Below, one piece after another: positions 7,848 to 15,182 of a stretch of DNA of 18,635 nucleotides. The notes under the pieces are model-generated. The model saw only the letters and a list, made by a program, of their open reading frames with translations, was not told the origin of the DNA and did no database searches. A program made the translations under genes and the position numbers. Every line of letters starts with the position of its first letter. Position 1 is the first letter of the stretch. This DNA comes from Trueperaceae bacterium (GTDB taxonomy: Bacteria; Deinococcota; Deinococci; Deinococcales; Trueperaceae), in assembly GCA_029210865.1 (NCBI GenBank), contig JARGGE010000015.1, forward strand, positions 1 through 18,635, given 5' to 3'.

Positions 7848-8656
7848 CCGCGGCCACGCGCGCCGAAGGTCAGAGACGGTGGGCGCCGCGCCCGCTCATC
7901 GCCAATCGCACCGCGAGGTGGCTGGTGCGGCTGCTGGTGCTCGCGTACCTCGCGGCGGTGGTCGCGACGGTGGACGTGAACTGGGTCCGCGTCGCCGAGG
8001 GCATCGAGCGCAGCGGTCGGCTGCTCGGCCAGTTCCTTCGGCCCGACTTCGCCAGCCGCTGGAGCGACAGCCGCATCGGCATCCTCGAGAGCGTAACGAT
8101 GAGCCTCGTCGCGACGGTCGCCGGGGTCTTGATCGCGATCCCGGTGAGCCTCGGGGCCGCCCGCAACCTCGCCCCGCTGCCGCTCTACCTCGCCACCCGC
8201 GCCTACATCACGCTGTCGCGCACCTTCCCGGAGGTGATCGTCGCGATCGTCTTCGTGGTCATGATGGGCTTCGGCCCGTTCGCCGGTCTGCTGACGCTCA
8301 CCTTCGCCTCGGTCGGCTTCGTCGCCAAGCTCCTCGCCGAGGACATCGAGGACATCGACGATGGGCAGCTCGAGGCCATGCGCGCGACGGGCGCCACCTG
8401 GTGGCAGGTGGTCGCCTTCGCCGTGGTGCCGCAGGTGATGCCGCGCTTCGTGGGCCTCTCGGTGTACCGGCTCGACATCAACTTCCGCGAGTCGACGATC
8501 CTCGGCATCGTCGGGGCGGGCGGCGTCGGCGCCACCCTGACCACGGCGATGTCGCGCTACGACTTCGACAGCGCCGGCGCGATCCTGATCCTCGTGATCG
8601 CCATCGTCCTCGTGCTCGAGTACCTCTCCGGCTACGTGCGATCGGCGGTGCGGTGA
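7844..8656 (+). CDS. phnE: Phosphonate-type ABC transporter permease (first copy)
   Basis: Inner-membrane permease, 270 aa, with hydrophobic segments near residues 28-43, 83-104, 130-160 and 245-262. The EAA loop EAMRATGATWWQVVAFAVVP (177-196) contacts PhnC, and DINFRESTILGIVGAGGVG (211-229) is the conserved PhnE stretch. It starts with GTG at 7844, overlapping the phnC stop (GTGA). Its stop shares one base with the ATG of the second phnE. Two different PhnE proteins are expected to form a heterodimeric channel. Confidence 0.93.
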
Positions 8657-9468
8657 TGCCCGTCCGCACCGTCGCCGGGCGTCGGGCGTGGCAGCGCACC
8701 TCCGCGCGCACGAGCGCGCTCGCCTTCACGGTCGGGGTGGCGCTCCTCGGGCTGGTGCTCTGGAGCTGGGAGCTGATCGCCCGGCAGACCATCTGGATCT
8801 TCGTCCAGGACGCACCCGAGCAGGCGCTGAACCTGTTCGAGCGGATGCTGCCGCCGCGCTGGGCGTACGCCGAGGCCCTCCTGCGCCCGCTGTGGGACAC
8901 GCTCAACATCGCTACCATCGGCACCCTCGCCGGGGTGGCCCTGGCCGCGCCGGTCGCGCTGCTCGCGGCGCGCACCACGACGCCCCACCAGTCGGTGCGG
9001 GCGTTCGCGCTGGTCGTGATCGTCGCGTCGCGGTCGATCCACTCACTCGTGTGGGCGCTGGTCCTCGTGTTCCTGGTGGGCCCGGGCGTCTTCGCCGGCA
9101 TCCTCGCGATCGCGCTGCGTTCGGTCGGCTTCATCGCGAAGCTCCTGAACGAGGCGATCGAGGAGACCGACCCGAAGCCGATCGAGGCGATCCGGTCCAC
9201 TGGTGCGGGCCCCGGCGAGACGATCGTCTACGGCATCGTCCCGCAGGTACTGCCGGCCTTCGCGGGCATCAGCGTCTTCCGCTGGGACATCAACATCCGG
9301 GAGGCGACCTTCTTGGGTCTGGTCGGGGCCGGCGGCATCGGCCTGCAGCTCAACGCCTCGATCAACTCGCTGCGCTGGGCGGACGCCAGCGTGATCCTCG
9401 TGGCCATCTTCGCGATGGTGCTCGTGAGCGAGTGGGTGTCGGCGCGGGTGCGCTCGGCGATCACCTGA
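8656..9468 (+). CDS. phnE: Phosphonate-type ABC transporter permease (second copy)
   Basis: The second PhnE, 270 aa, the same length as the first and related to it but clearly diverged. Hydrophobic segments lie near 20-40, 85-105, 116-160 and 245-262. The EAA loop is EAIRSTGAGPGETIVYGIVP (177-196), followed by DINIREATFLGLVGAGGIG (211-229). The ATG at 8656 overlaps the stop of the first phnE by one base (TGATG). It is the last gene of the importer operon; no C-P lyase, phosphonatase or phosphite dehydrogenase follows. Confidence 0.93.
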   Translation: MPVRTVAGRRAWQRTSARTSALAFTVGVALLGLVLWSWELIARQTIWIFVQDAPEQALNLFERMLPPRWAYAEALLRPLWDTLNIATIGTLAGVALAAPVALLAARTTTPHQSVRAFALVVIVASRSIHSLVWALVLVFLVGPGVFAGILAIALRSVGFIAKLLNEAIEETDPKPIEAIRSTGAGPGETIVYGIVPQVLPAFAGISVFRWDINIREATFLGLVGAGGIGLQLNASINSLRWADASVILVAIFAMVLVSEWVSARVRSAIT

Positions 9469-9503
9469 AGCTCACCGCGGCCGTTCCGATGGCCGATCCC
9501 GCC

Positions 9504-9533
9504 TTGACGCCGGCCACCGGCGGGGCCTACCGT
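9504..9533 (+). promoter_or_regulatory. Promoter of the DinB-like gene
   Basis: TTGACG (9504-9509) and TACCGT (9528-9533) with an 18-nt spacer. The -10 ends 9 nt before the ATG at 9543, so the message would have almost no leader. This is the best -35/-10 pair in the window and separates this gene from the phn operon. Confidence 0.6.
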
Positions 9534-9542
9534 CGCAGCACC

Positions 9543-10028
9543 ATGACGGACCTCGAGGGCTACCGCTACCGCGGCGCGCGCGCTCTGGTGCTGCTCCACG
9601 AACGCGAGCTGCGCGCCTTCCTGACCACCTACCGGCGCGCCCAGGCGTGGGGGGTGGCGTTGCCCGCCACCGACGACCGCGACTACGCGTCGCTTGACTC
9701 GCTGCTGCGCCACGCGCTGGGGGCGGCCGGCGGCTACATGCGCTGGATGACGAAGGTGCTGGGGCTGCCCGACCCCGGCATCGACCCGACGCCGAGCGTC
9801 GAGGCGATCGACGAGCAGGCCGAGGCGTACCTCGAGCACGTGCTGGAGCGCTGGCGGACGCCCCTGCGCGACGTGCCTCCCGAGCGCTTCGACGAGGTGC
9901 ACATGTCGACCTGGGGGACGCCGTACAGCATCGACGCGATGCTCGAGCACGCGCTGGCGCACCCGATGCGGCACGCGTTCCAGCTCGAGGAGCTGATGGG
10001 GCAGGGGGCGCACGGCACGGCGGGTTGA
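9543..10028 (+). CDS. DinB-like four-helix metalloprotein, 161 aa
   Basis: Helical protein of the DinB/YfiT type. Histidines placed as in the family metal site are His57 (SLLRHALG) and the HALAHPMRHAFQLEE segment (136-150; His140 and His144 in HxxxH). Members bind a divalent metal and include thiol-transferases; many are uncharacterised. The length of 161 aa is normal. The ATG at 9543 was chosen because it stands just after a clear promoter and begins the first helix; an ATG at 9489 in the same frame would add about 18 poorly conserved residues. It converges with the glycosyltransferase gene, with only 9 bp between the stops. Confidence 0.72.
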   Translation: MTDLEGYRYRGARALVLLHERELRAFLTTYRRAQAWGVALPATDDRDYASLDSLLRHALGAAGGYMRWMTKVLGLPDPGIDPTPSVEAIDEQAEAYLEHVLERWRTPLRDVPPERFDEVHMSTWGTPYSIDAMLEHALAHPMRHAFQLEELMGQGAHGTAG

Positions 10029-10037
10029 GCGGCGGGG

Positions 10038-10808
10038 TCAGGCGGTCTGGATCGCCCGAGGCGCCGTGCCCACCGCGGCGTGCTCGGCGGCCACGGCCGC
10101 GTGGTGCTTGAGTACCGCCTCGAGGCCGTGCTTCCCCGTGAGCCGCGCGAAGCGCGCGCGCCGGTCGGCGGTGACGTGGCGCGAGCGGTTGCCCGCGTGC
10201 TGGCGGTACGCGACGCCCAGCCCCGGCAGCCGCACGATGGGGACGCCGGCCCCCACCACCCGCAGGTGCCAGTCCCAATCGCAGTAGCCGTCGAGCTCGC
10301 GATCGAGGGGTCCGAGCGCCTCGTGCAGCGCCTTGGGGTAGGCGAGGCCGGCCGTGAGCACGGTGTTGTCGTGCCGCAGCGTCGCGGCGTCGACCGGCCG
10401 GTCGAACGGGCGACGGCCGCGTTCGACCGGCACCGCGGGGTCGCCGTCCTCGACGTCGACCAGCCAGCCGCCACGGGTCACGAGCGCGGGGCCCTGGGCG
10501 AGCGCGGCGACGACCAGGCCCAGGTGGTCGGGGTCCTCGAGCCAGTCGTCGTCGTCGAGCCAGAGCACGACCTCGCCGCGGGCCGCTTCGATCGCCCAGT
10601 TGCGGGCGTCCACTTGGCCCTGGCCGGGGTTCCGGAAGGCGAGGACGCGCGGGTCGCCCCAGTCGCGCGCCGCCGCGATCCCTTCCCCGTCGCCGTCGTC
10701 GACGACGATCGCCTCCCAGTCGGGGTGGCGCTGCGCCCGCAGCGAGGCGAGCGCGTGGCGCAGCCCGTGGGGGCGCCGTAGCGTGGGAACGATGGCGCTG
10801 ACGCGCAT
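10038..10808 (-). CDS. Family 2 glycosyltransferase, 256 aa
   Basis: GT-A fold glycosyltransferase that moves a sugar from a nucleotide donor to an unknown acceptor. It opens with VSAIVPTLRRPHGLRHALASL (3-23, quoted in part), IVVDDGDGEGIAAARDWG with Asp37-Asp38, ARNWAIEAARGEVVLWLDDD (68-87) with the DxD metal site at 85-88, and a DWDWHLRV segment (177-184) in the place of the catalytic ED motif. No membrane helices are seen, so it is probably soluble or peripheral. The ATG at 10808 is right at the domain start and 6 nt after TACCCT (leaderless type). It stands alone, so no pathway is indicated. Confidence 0.85.
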   Translation of the reverse strand: MRVSAIVPTLRRPHGLRHALASLRAQRHPDWEAIVVDDGDGEGIAAARDWGDPRVLAFRNPGQGQVDARNWAIEAARGEVVLWLDDDDWLEDPDHLGLVVAALAQGPALVTRGGWLVDVEDGDPAVPVERGRRPFDRPVDAATLRHDNTVLTAGLAYPKALHEALGPLDRELDGYCDWDWHLRVVGAGVPIVRLPGLGVAYRQHAGNRSRHVTADRRARFARLTGKHGLEAVLKHHAAVAAEHAAVGTAPRAIQTA

Positions 10809-10814
10809 ACTGGG

Positions 10815-10820
10815 AGGGTA
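10815..10820 (-). promoter_or_regulatory. Leaderless-type -10 (TACCCT) of the glycosyltransferase gene
   Basis: TACCCT on the minus strand ends exactly 6 nt before the ATG at 10808. No clear -35 stands at 17-18 nt (CTGACC is 20 nt away). There is no Shine-Dalgarno for this gene, which supports a leaderless message. Confidence 0.4.
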
Positions 10821-10850
10821 CGGAGGCGGCGTCAGGCGCCGGTCAGCGGC

Positions 10851-10902
10851 GCGAAGCTTCGCAGGTCGCTGGGGCACGGCGGAGCCGGCGCGGAGCCGGC
10901 GC
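10851..10902. repeat. Palindrome and 11-bp tandem repeat in the divergent gap 10809-10968
   Basis: GCGAAGCTTCGC (10851-10862) is a perfect 12-bp palindrome; GGAGCCGGCGC occurs twice in tandem (10881-10891, 10892-10902). They lie between the divergent glycosyltransferase and pyruvate-kinase-like genes, where operators would be expected, but no role can be assigned. Confidence 0.4.
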
Positions 10903-10968
10903 GGCGGAGCGACCCAGGCGCACCCCGCGCGCTGACCTGACCATGACGGAGCCGGTGTACCAAACGCC

Positions 10969-12495
10969 ATGAACCATCCGCCCGACCACGACCCGAACGC
11001 CCTCCTGGACGCCGTCCTGGAGCTTCGTCACGACGTCGAACAGGAGGCCGGCCGCCGCCTCGCCGCCTGGGGCGTCGCCGACGCGGAACCGCACGTGCGC
11101 GCCAGCGCCGAGAACCTGGCGCGGTACCTGGCGCTGCGGCGGCGCCACCTCGCCGACCTGCAGCGGGCGCTGGTCGAGCTCGGCCTGTCGTCGCTCGGTC
11201 GCTCGGAGGCGCGGGTGCGGACCCAGCTCGACGCCGTCGCGGCGACGCTGGGCGTGCTCGCCGGACGCACCGATGCACCGCCGCGGCCGGACGCGGACGC
11301 GGTATGGCGAGGGGACCGCCTGCTCCACGAGCGGGCGCTCGAGGCCCTGGGGCCGCAACCGAGCGACCGACGGGTGCGGGTGATCGCGACGCTGCCGTCC
11401 GAGGCCGCCGACGACCCCGAGCTGGTGGCGCGCCTGCTGCGCGCGGGCGCCGACGGCGTCCGCATCAACGCGGCCCACGACGGCCCCGAGGCCTGGACCG
11501 CCATGGCGGCGCACGCCCGCGCAGCCGCAGCGCAGCAGGGCCGCTCGGTGTTCGTGGAGGTGGACCTGGCCGGGCCCAAGGTGCGCGTCGCGGAGGGCGC
11601 GCCCGACGGGAAGCAGCGCGTCGGCGACGCGCTCTGGTTGGCCGCGACGGGCTGGCGGCCGGTCGACGACCTCGGCGCACCCACCGTCGCCCTCACGCTC
11701 CCGCGCCTGCTCGCGGACGTGCGCGTCGACGACCAGGTGTGGTTCGACGACGGCCGCTTGGGCGGACGGGTGGAGCGCCTCGAGTTCGCCGTGCCGCACG
11801 GCGACGGGGCGCTCGCCGGCGCGCCCCAGGTGGCGGTGCTCGTGCGCGTCACGCACGTGCTGCGCCGCGGTCAGCGGGTGCGGGTGGGCAAGGGGGTGAA
11901 CTTCCCCGACACGGTCATCGACGAGGTCGTGCCGACCGACGACGACCTGGCCGCGCTGCCCACGGCCGTGTCGATCGCCGATGCGCTCGGCTTCTCGTTC
12001 GTTCAGCGGGCGGGCGAGGTGGACGCCCTGCACGACGCCATCGAGGCGCTCGCGCCGGCGCGGCGACCCACGGTGGTGCTCAAGATCGAGACGCGGCTCG
12101 CCGTGCGCGCGCTGCCCTCGTTGATCGTCGCCGCCCTGCGGCGCGGCCCGGCCGCCGTGATGATCGCCCGCGGCGACCTGGCGGTGGAGCTCGGCTTCGA
12201 GCGCCTCGCGGAGGTGCAGGAGGAGCTGCTGTGGATCTGCGAGGCCGCCCACGTGCCGGCGATCTGGGCGACCCAGGTGCTCGAGGGGGTGGCGAAGCAC
12301 GGCATGCCGACGCGCGCGGAGGTCACCGACGCGGCGATGGCAGAGCGGGCCGAGGGGGTGCTGCTCAACAAGGGACCGTACGCGGAGTACGCGGTCGGCA
12401 CGCTCGCCGACGTGCTGCGCCGCATGCACCGCCACCAGCACAAGAAGACGGCGAACCTGGCCGCGCTGGGAGCCTGGGCGGAGGACCTCCCGTGA
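10969..12495 (+). CDS. Pyruvate-kinase-like protein with N-terminal helical extension, 508 aa
   Basis: Residues 1-125 are a helical region unlike standard pyruvate kinase. From about 135 there is a pyruvate kinase barrel: RVRVIATLP, GADGVRINAAHDG (160-172), FVEVDLAGPKVRV (195-207), a B-domain with VWFDDGRLGGRVE and GKGVNFPDT, VVLKIET (369-375, catalytic Lys372), MIARGDLAVELGF (398-410) and AIWATQVLEG (431-440), then TRAEVTDAAMAERAEGVLLN (448-467). It ends soon after the barrel, so the C-terminal regulatory domain is absent. Of the K+ ligands, the Ser of RxNxSH is Ala169 and the Thr after the barrel Asp is Leu200, while GPK replaces GPE as in K+-independent enzymes. The core catalytic residues remain, so PEP to pyruvate chemistry or a related phosphotransfer is possible. 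It overlaps the CHAD gene by 4 bp. Confidence 0.8.
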   Translation: MNHPPDHDPNALLDAVLELRHDVEQEAGRRLAAWGVADAEPHVRASAENLARYLALRRRHLADLQRALVELGLSSLGRSEARVRTQLDAVAATLGVLAGRTDAPPRPDADAVWRGDRLLHERALEALGPQPSDRRVRVIATLPSEAADDPELVARLLRAGADGVRINAAHDGPEAWTAMAAHARAAAAQQGRSVFVEVDLAGPKVRVAEGAPDGKQRVGDALWLAATGWRPVDDLGAPTVALTLPRLLADVRVDDQVWFDDGRLGGRVERLEFAVPHGDGALAGAPQVAVLVRVTHVLRRGQRVRVGKGVNFPDTVIDEVVPTDDDLAALPTAVSIADALGFSFVQRAGEVDALHDAIEALAPARRPTVVLKIETRLAVRALPSLIVAALRRGPAAVMIARGDLAVELGFERLAEVQEELLWICEAAHVPAIWATQVLEGVAKHGMPTRAEVTDAAMAERAEGVLLNKGPYAEYAVGTLADVLRRMHRHQHKKTANLAALGAWAEDLP

Positions 12496-13454
12496 CGCCG
12501 AGCGCCGTCGCGGGGCGCGGGCGCGGGGTCGAGGACCCCGTGCGCCACGGCTGGCGCGCCTTGCGACGGCACGTGGCGGCCGCCCGTCGCCAGGTGGTGA
12601 CGGCGCGGGCCACCAACCCGGACGCGGCGGCGCCGCTCGGTACTCCGGACGCGAGCGGGGCGCGGGTCGACCGCGCGGTCCACGAGGCCCGCAAGGCCCT
12701 CAAGCGAGCGCGCGCCTTCGCTCGGCTCCTGGCGCCGGCGCTGGGGGCGGCCGTGGCGGACGAGCTCGACCGGCGCGCGCGCGACGCCGGCCGCGCGTTG
12801 GCGCCGCTGCGCGATGCGGCGGCGGCGCGCGCGGCTCTCGACGCGGTGCGCGCGCACGTCGGGACGGACGCCGACCTGGACGCGGACGCCTGGGCGGCGG
12901 TCGCGCGCGCATGCGGTGCGGAGGCGGGTGGACCCGAGCGGCCCGCAGCCTCCGCGGCGCTCGATGCGGCGACGGCCGACCTCGAGGTGCTGCGCGCACT
13001 CCTGCGCACCACCGAGCGACCCGCCCCGTCGGCGGCCGCCTGGGCGCGGGGGTTGCGCCGGCTCCACCGCTCGGCCCGTCGCACCGCGCGCGCGGCGCTC
13101 GCCTCGCCCGACGACGACGAGCGGGTGCACGCGGCGCGCGCGGCATGGAAGCGGCTCGGCTTGGCGGTGCGGGCGTACCGCGCGGTGGCGCCGGCGCTGG
13201 TGGGGCCGTGGGTGACCGAGGTCGAGGCCGTCTGCGCGCTGCTGGGCGACGACCACGACCAGGTCGTGCTTCGCGAGCGCCTCGCTGCGGGCGTGGAGGG
13301 CGTCCCGGAGGCCGTGCTCGAGCGCCTCCGGGCGGCGTCGTGGGCGGTCGGATCGGCGCTGCGGGCCGAGGCCCTGCCGCGCCTGGCGTGGCTCGCGGCC
13401 GAGCCCTCGAAGGGCTTCGCGGCGCGGCATCGGGCGTACGTGGCGCCGACCTGA
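12492..13454 (+). CDS. CHAD domain protein, 320 aa
   Basis: Alpha-helical CHAD (conserved histidine) domain with two repeats. Repeat 1 has AVHEARKALKRARAFARLL (62-80, His64) and APLRDAAAARAAL; repeat 2 has ERVHAARAAWKRLGLAVRAY (210-229, His213) and LLGDDHDQVVLRERL (250-264). CHAD domains bind inorganic polyphosphate through their many basic residues, and are often joined to CYTH triphosphatase domains, which are missing here. It starts with GTG at 12492 overlapping the stop of the pyruvate-kinase-like gene (GTGA), so the two are made together. A role in bringing the kinase-like protein to polyphosphate is inferred from this coupling. Codon use is very GC-rich like its neighbours. Confidence 0.88.
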   Translation: MTPSAVAGRGRGVEDPVRHGWRALRRHVAAARRQVVTARATNPDAAAPLGTPDASGARVDRAVHEARKALKRARAFARLLAPALGAAVADELDRRARDAGRALAPLRDAAAARAALDAVRAHVGTDADLDADAWAAVARACGAEAGGPERPAASAALDAATADLEVLRALLRTTERPAPSAAAWARGLRRLHRSARRTARAALASPDDDERVHAARAAWKRLGLAVRAYRAVAPALVGPWVTEVEAVCALLGDDHDQVVLRERLAAGVEGVPEAVLERLRAASWAVGSALRAEALPRLAWLAAEPSKGFAARHRAYVAPT

Positions 13455-13554
13455 GGCGCCGCGCGGACCGCGCATGCTAGCCTTCGACGATTCGGAACGA
13501 AGCCGGTCGATCCGGTGTGTCGCGCGGCTCGCCCGCGTGCGAAAGGGGCGCCGC

Positions 13555-14088
13555 ATGGTCCACATCGCATTGATGACGATCGGGCTCCTCTGAGCCCCTT
13601 GGGGCGATCCGCTCGTCCGCGGCTTCGAGGACCGGATCGACGAGACCTTCGCGACCGCGGCCACGAGCCCGGGCTACGTGGCGCGGATCGGCGCGGTCGA
13701 GCGGGGCGCGTTGGACGGCGGGCCACAGGTCGTCCCGCCGGCGTTCGCCGGTCCGGAGATCGGGGACCGGCTCGCGCACACCTGCTCGGTCTGGCGCGAC
13801 GCCGAGTCCGCCTTCGCCTTCTCGTACCGGGGCATCCACGGTGCCTCCTTGCGCGTCCGCCACGAGTGGTTCGTCGAGGCCGACGCGCCGAGCCACGTGG
13901 CCTGGTGGATCGACGAGGGGCACGTGCCGACGTGGATGGAGGCCGCCGCACGGCACGAGGAGCTCGCGGCGGCGGGGCCGAGCGCGCGGGCGTTCGACTT
14001 CCGCTCGCCCTTCGACGCGGACGGGCGCCCCTTCACGATCGACCGCGAGGCCGTGCGGCGCTACGCGCCGAGCCCGACGAGCACCTGA
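13555..14088 (+). pseudogene. DUF3291 protein gene broken by an in-frame TGA at codon 13
   Basis: The ATG at 13555, preceded by GAAAGGGG, starts MVHIALMTIGLL and is cut by TGA at 13591-13593. The same frame then runs on without stops to 14088 and encodes the rest of a DUF3291 domain: APWGDPLVRGFEDRIDE, ATSPGYVARIG, HTCSVWRDAESAFAFSYRG, HEWFVEA, VAWWIDEGHVPTWMEAAARH and AFDFRSPF. The family has Arg or Lys where the TGA stands (IGLL-R-AP), so CGA to TGA is the simplest change. The function of DUF3291 proteins is unknown; they resemble small heme- or ligand-binding alpha-beta barrel domains. It may be a young pseudogene, a sequencing or assembly error, or (less likely) read-through. Confidence 0.8.
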
Positions 14089-14135
14089 CCGCGGCCGCGA
14101 CGCGCCTGACCGCGGCCGCGACGCGCCTGACCGCG
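14085..14135 (+). repeat. 21-bp tandem repeat at the DUF3291 stop codon
   Basis: The unit CTGACCGCGGCCGCGACGCGC occurs at 14085-14105 and 14106-14126 and continues for 9 bp from 14127. The first copy contains the stop TGA of the DUF3291 frame; the repeat fills the gap before marC. Likely slippage expansion. Confidence 0.8.
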
Positions 14136-14172
14136 CGGCGATCGACCGCGCCCCGGGGGAGGTAGGTCCGCC

Positions 14173-14769
14173 ATGGAGTTCGGTGCCAGCATCTGGTCGG
14201 CCGCCACCGTCCTGCTGTTCGTGATGGACCCCTTCGGCAACGTGCCGATGGTGCTCACGCTGCTCAAGGGCGTCGACCCCCGGCGGCGCCGGTTCGTCAT
14301 CGCGCGCGAGCTCGTCTTCGCGCTGCTCATCCTGATGACGTTCCTCTTCGCCGGCCAGGCGATCCTCGACTTCTTGGGGCTGCAGTCCGAGTCGGTGACG
14401 ATCGCCGGCGGCATCGTCCTGGGGATTATCGGTCTGCGCCTGATCTTCCCGCGGCCCGAGGGCCTGATGGGCCACCAGCCCGAGGGGGAGCCCTTCCTGG
14501 TGCCGCTGGCGATCCCGCTGATCGCGGGGCCGTCGGCGATGGCCACGGTCATCCTGATGGCGCGCACCGCGCCGTCCCAGATGGGGCATTGGGCGCTCGC
14601 GGTGTTCGTCGCTTGGGCGATCACGGCCGCCGTGCTGCTGGCCGCGCCCGCCCTCTACCGCCTGCTGCGCGAGCGCGGCCTGCAGGCGATCGCCCGGCTC
14701 ATGGGGATGCTCTTGATCATGATCGCGGTGCAGATGGTGCTCAACGGGCTGGGGGCGGCGTTGGGGTGA
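14173..14769 (+). CDS. MarC family integral membrane protein, 198 aa
   Basis: Member of the MarC/UPF0056 family (YhgN-like), inner membrane, about six transmembrane helices, of poorly known function despite the old link to multiple resistance. Family marks are LLFVMDPFGNVPMVLTLLKG (14-33), TIAGGIVLGIIGLRLIF (75-91), PLAIPLIAGPSAMATVIL (110-127) and a last helix ARLMGMLLIMIAVQMVLNGL (174-193). The ATG at 14173 is preceded by GGGGGAGGT with good spacing. The DUF3291 frame ends 84 nt upstream; co-transcription is possible. Confidence 0.92.
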   Translation: MEFGASIWSAATVLLFVMDPFGNVPMVLTLLKGVDPRRRRFVIARELVFALLILMTFLFAGQAILDFLGLQSESVTIAGGIVLGIIGLRLIFPRPEGLMGHQPEGEPFLVPLAIPLIAGPSAMATVILMARTAPSQMGHWALAVFVAWAITAAVLLAAPALYRLLRERGLQAIARLMGMLLIMIAVQMVLNGLGAALG

Positions 14770-14783
14770 GGACTGGCTCGACG

Positions 14784-14848
14784 GGCGCGGCCGTGATCGA
14801 GCGGCTTGCATCTTCGAGTCGGGACCCGCGCGATCGACCGGCCGCGCC
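14784..14848. terminator. Inverted repeat between convergent marC and antitoxin genes
   Basis: GGCGCGGCCG (14784-14793) pairs perfectly with CGGCCGCGCC (14839-14848); the sequences just inside (TGATCGA and GATCGAC) can extend the stem with a bulge. It fills the gap between two converging genes and could act as a bidirectional terminator or barrier, though it has no T-tract on either side. Confidence 0.45.
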
Positions 14849-14855
14849 ATGGGGC

Positions 14856-15182
14856 TCAGGCGATCGACTGGAGCCCGTTCTTCGCCACGAGCGCGAGCAG
14901 CTTGGCCGAGGCGCCGCGCGGTCGCTTCTCGCCCCGCTCCCACTGGCTGACGGTGCTCGGCGTGACGTTGAGGTACCGGGCGAAGACGGCCTGGCTCGCT
15001 CGTTCCCGCAGCCGCAGCGTGCGGATCTGGTCGGGCGTGAAGTCCTCGACCGCGGTCAGGCACAGTTCATCGAACCGATGCATCGTGCGCGTGTCCTTGA
15101 GCGCCGCCGCGTGAAGGTCCGTCGCGGTCGCGTGGATCGCGGCCAGCGCGTCGCTGGCGTAGGTCTGTTTGGTGCTCGTCAT
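14856..15182 (-). CDS. HigA/NadS-type XRE family antitoxin, 108 aa
   Basis: Helix-turn-helix protein of the antitoxin kind found with RelE/HigB toxins. After a helical N-terminus (1-45) comes the XRE domain: FTPDQIRTLRLRERASQAVF (48-67), ARYLNVTPSTVSQWERGEKR (68-87) and a closing PRGASAKLLALVAKNGL. It should bind and neutralise the toxin and repress the operon. The ATG at 15182 overlaps the toxin gene stop by 4 bp (ATGA), the toxin-first order typical of this group. The gene is intact although the toxin gene is broken. Confidence 0.88.
   Translation of the reverse strand: MTSTKQTYASDALAAIHATATDLHAAALKDTRTMHRFDELCLTAVEDFTPDQIRTLRLRERASQAVFARYLNVTPSTVSQWERGEKRPRGASAKLLALVAKNGLQSIA

Noticed and set aside
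10843..12441. 532-codon minus-strand frame opposite the pyruvate-kinase-like gene
   Set aside because: Shadow frame; the + strand carries all pyruvate kinase motifs.
13591..13612. TGA followed by GCCCCTTGGGGC, considered as a selenocysteine codon with a SECIS
   Set aside because: The palindrome starts directly after the TGA with a 2-nt loop and lacks the bacterial SECIS layout; the family has Arg or Lys, not Cys or Sec, at this position.
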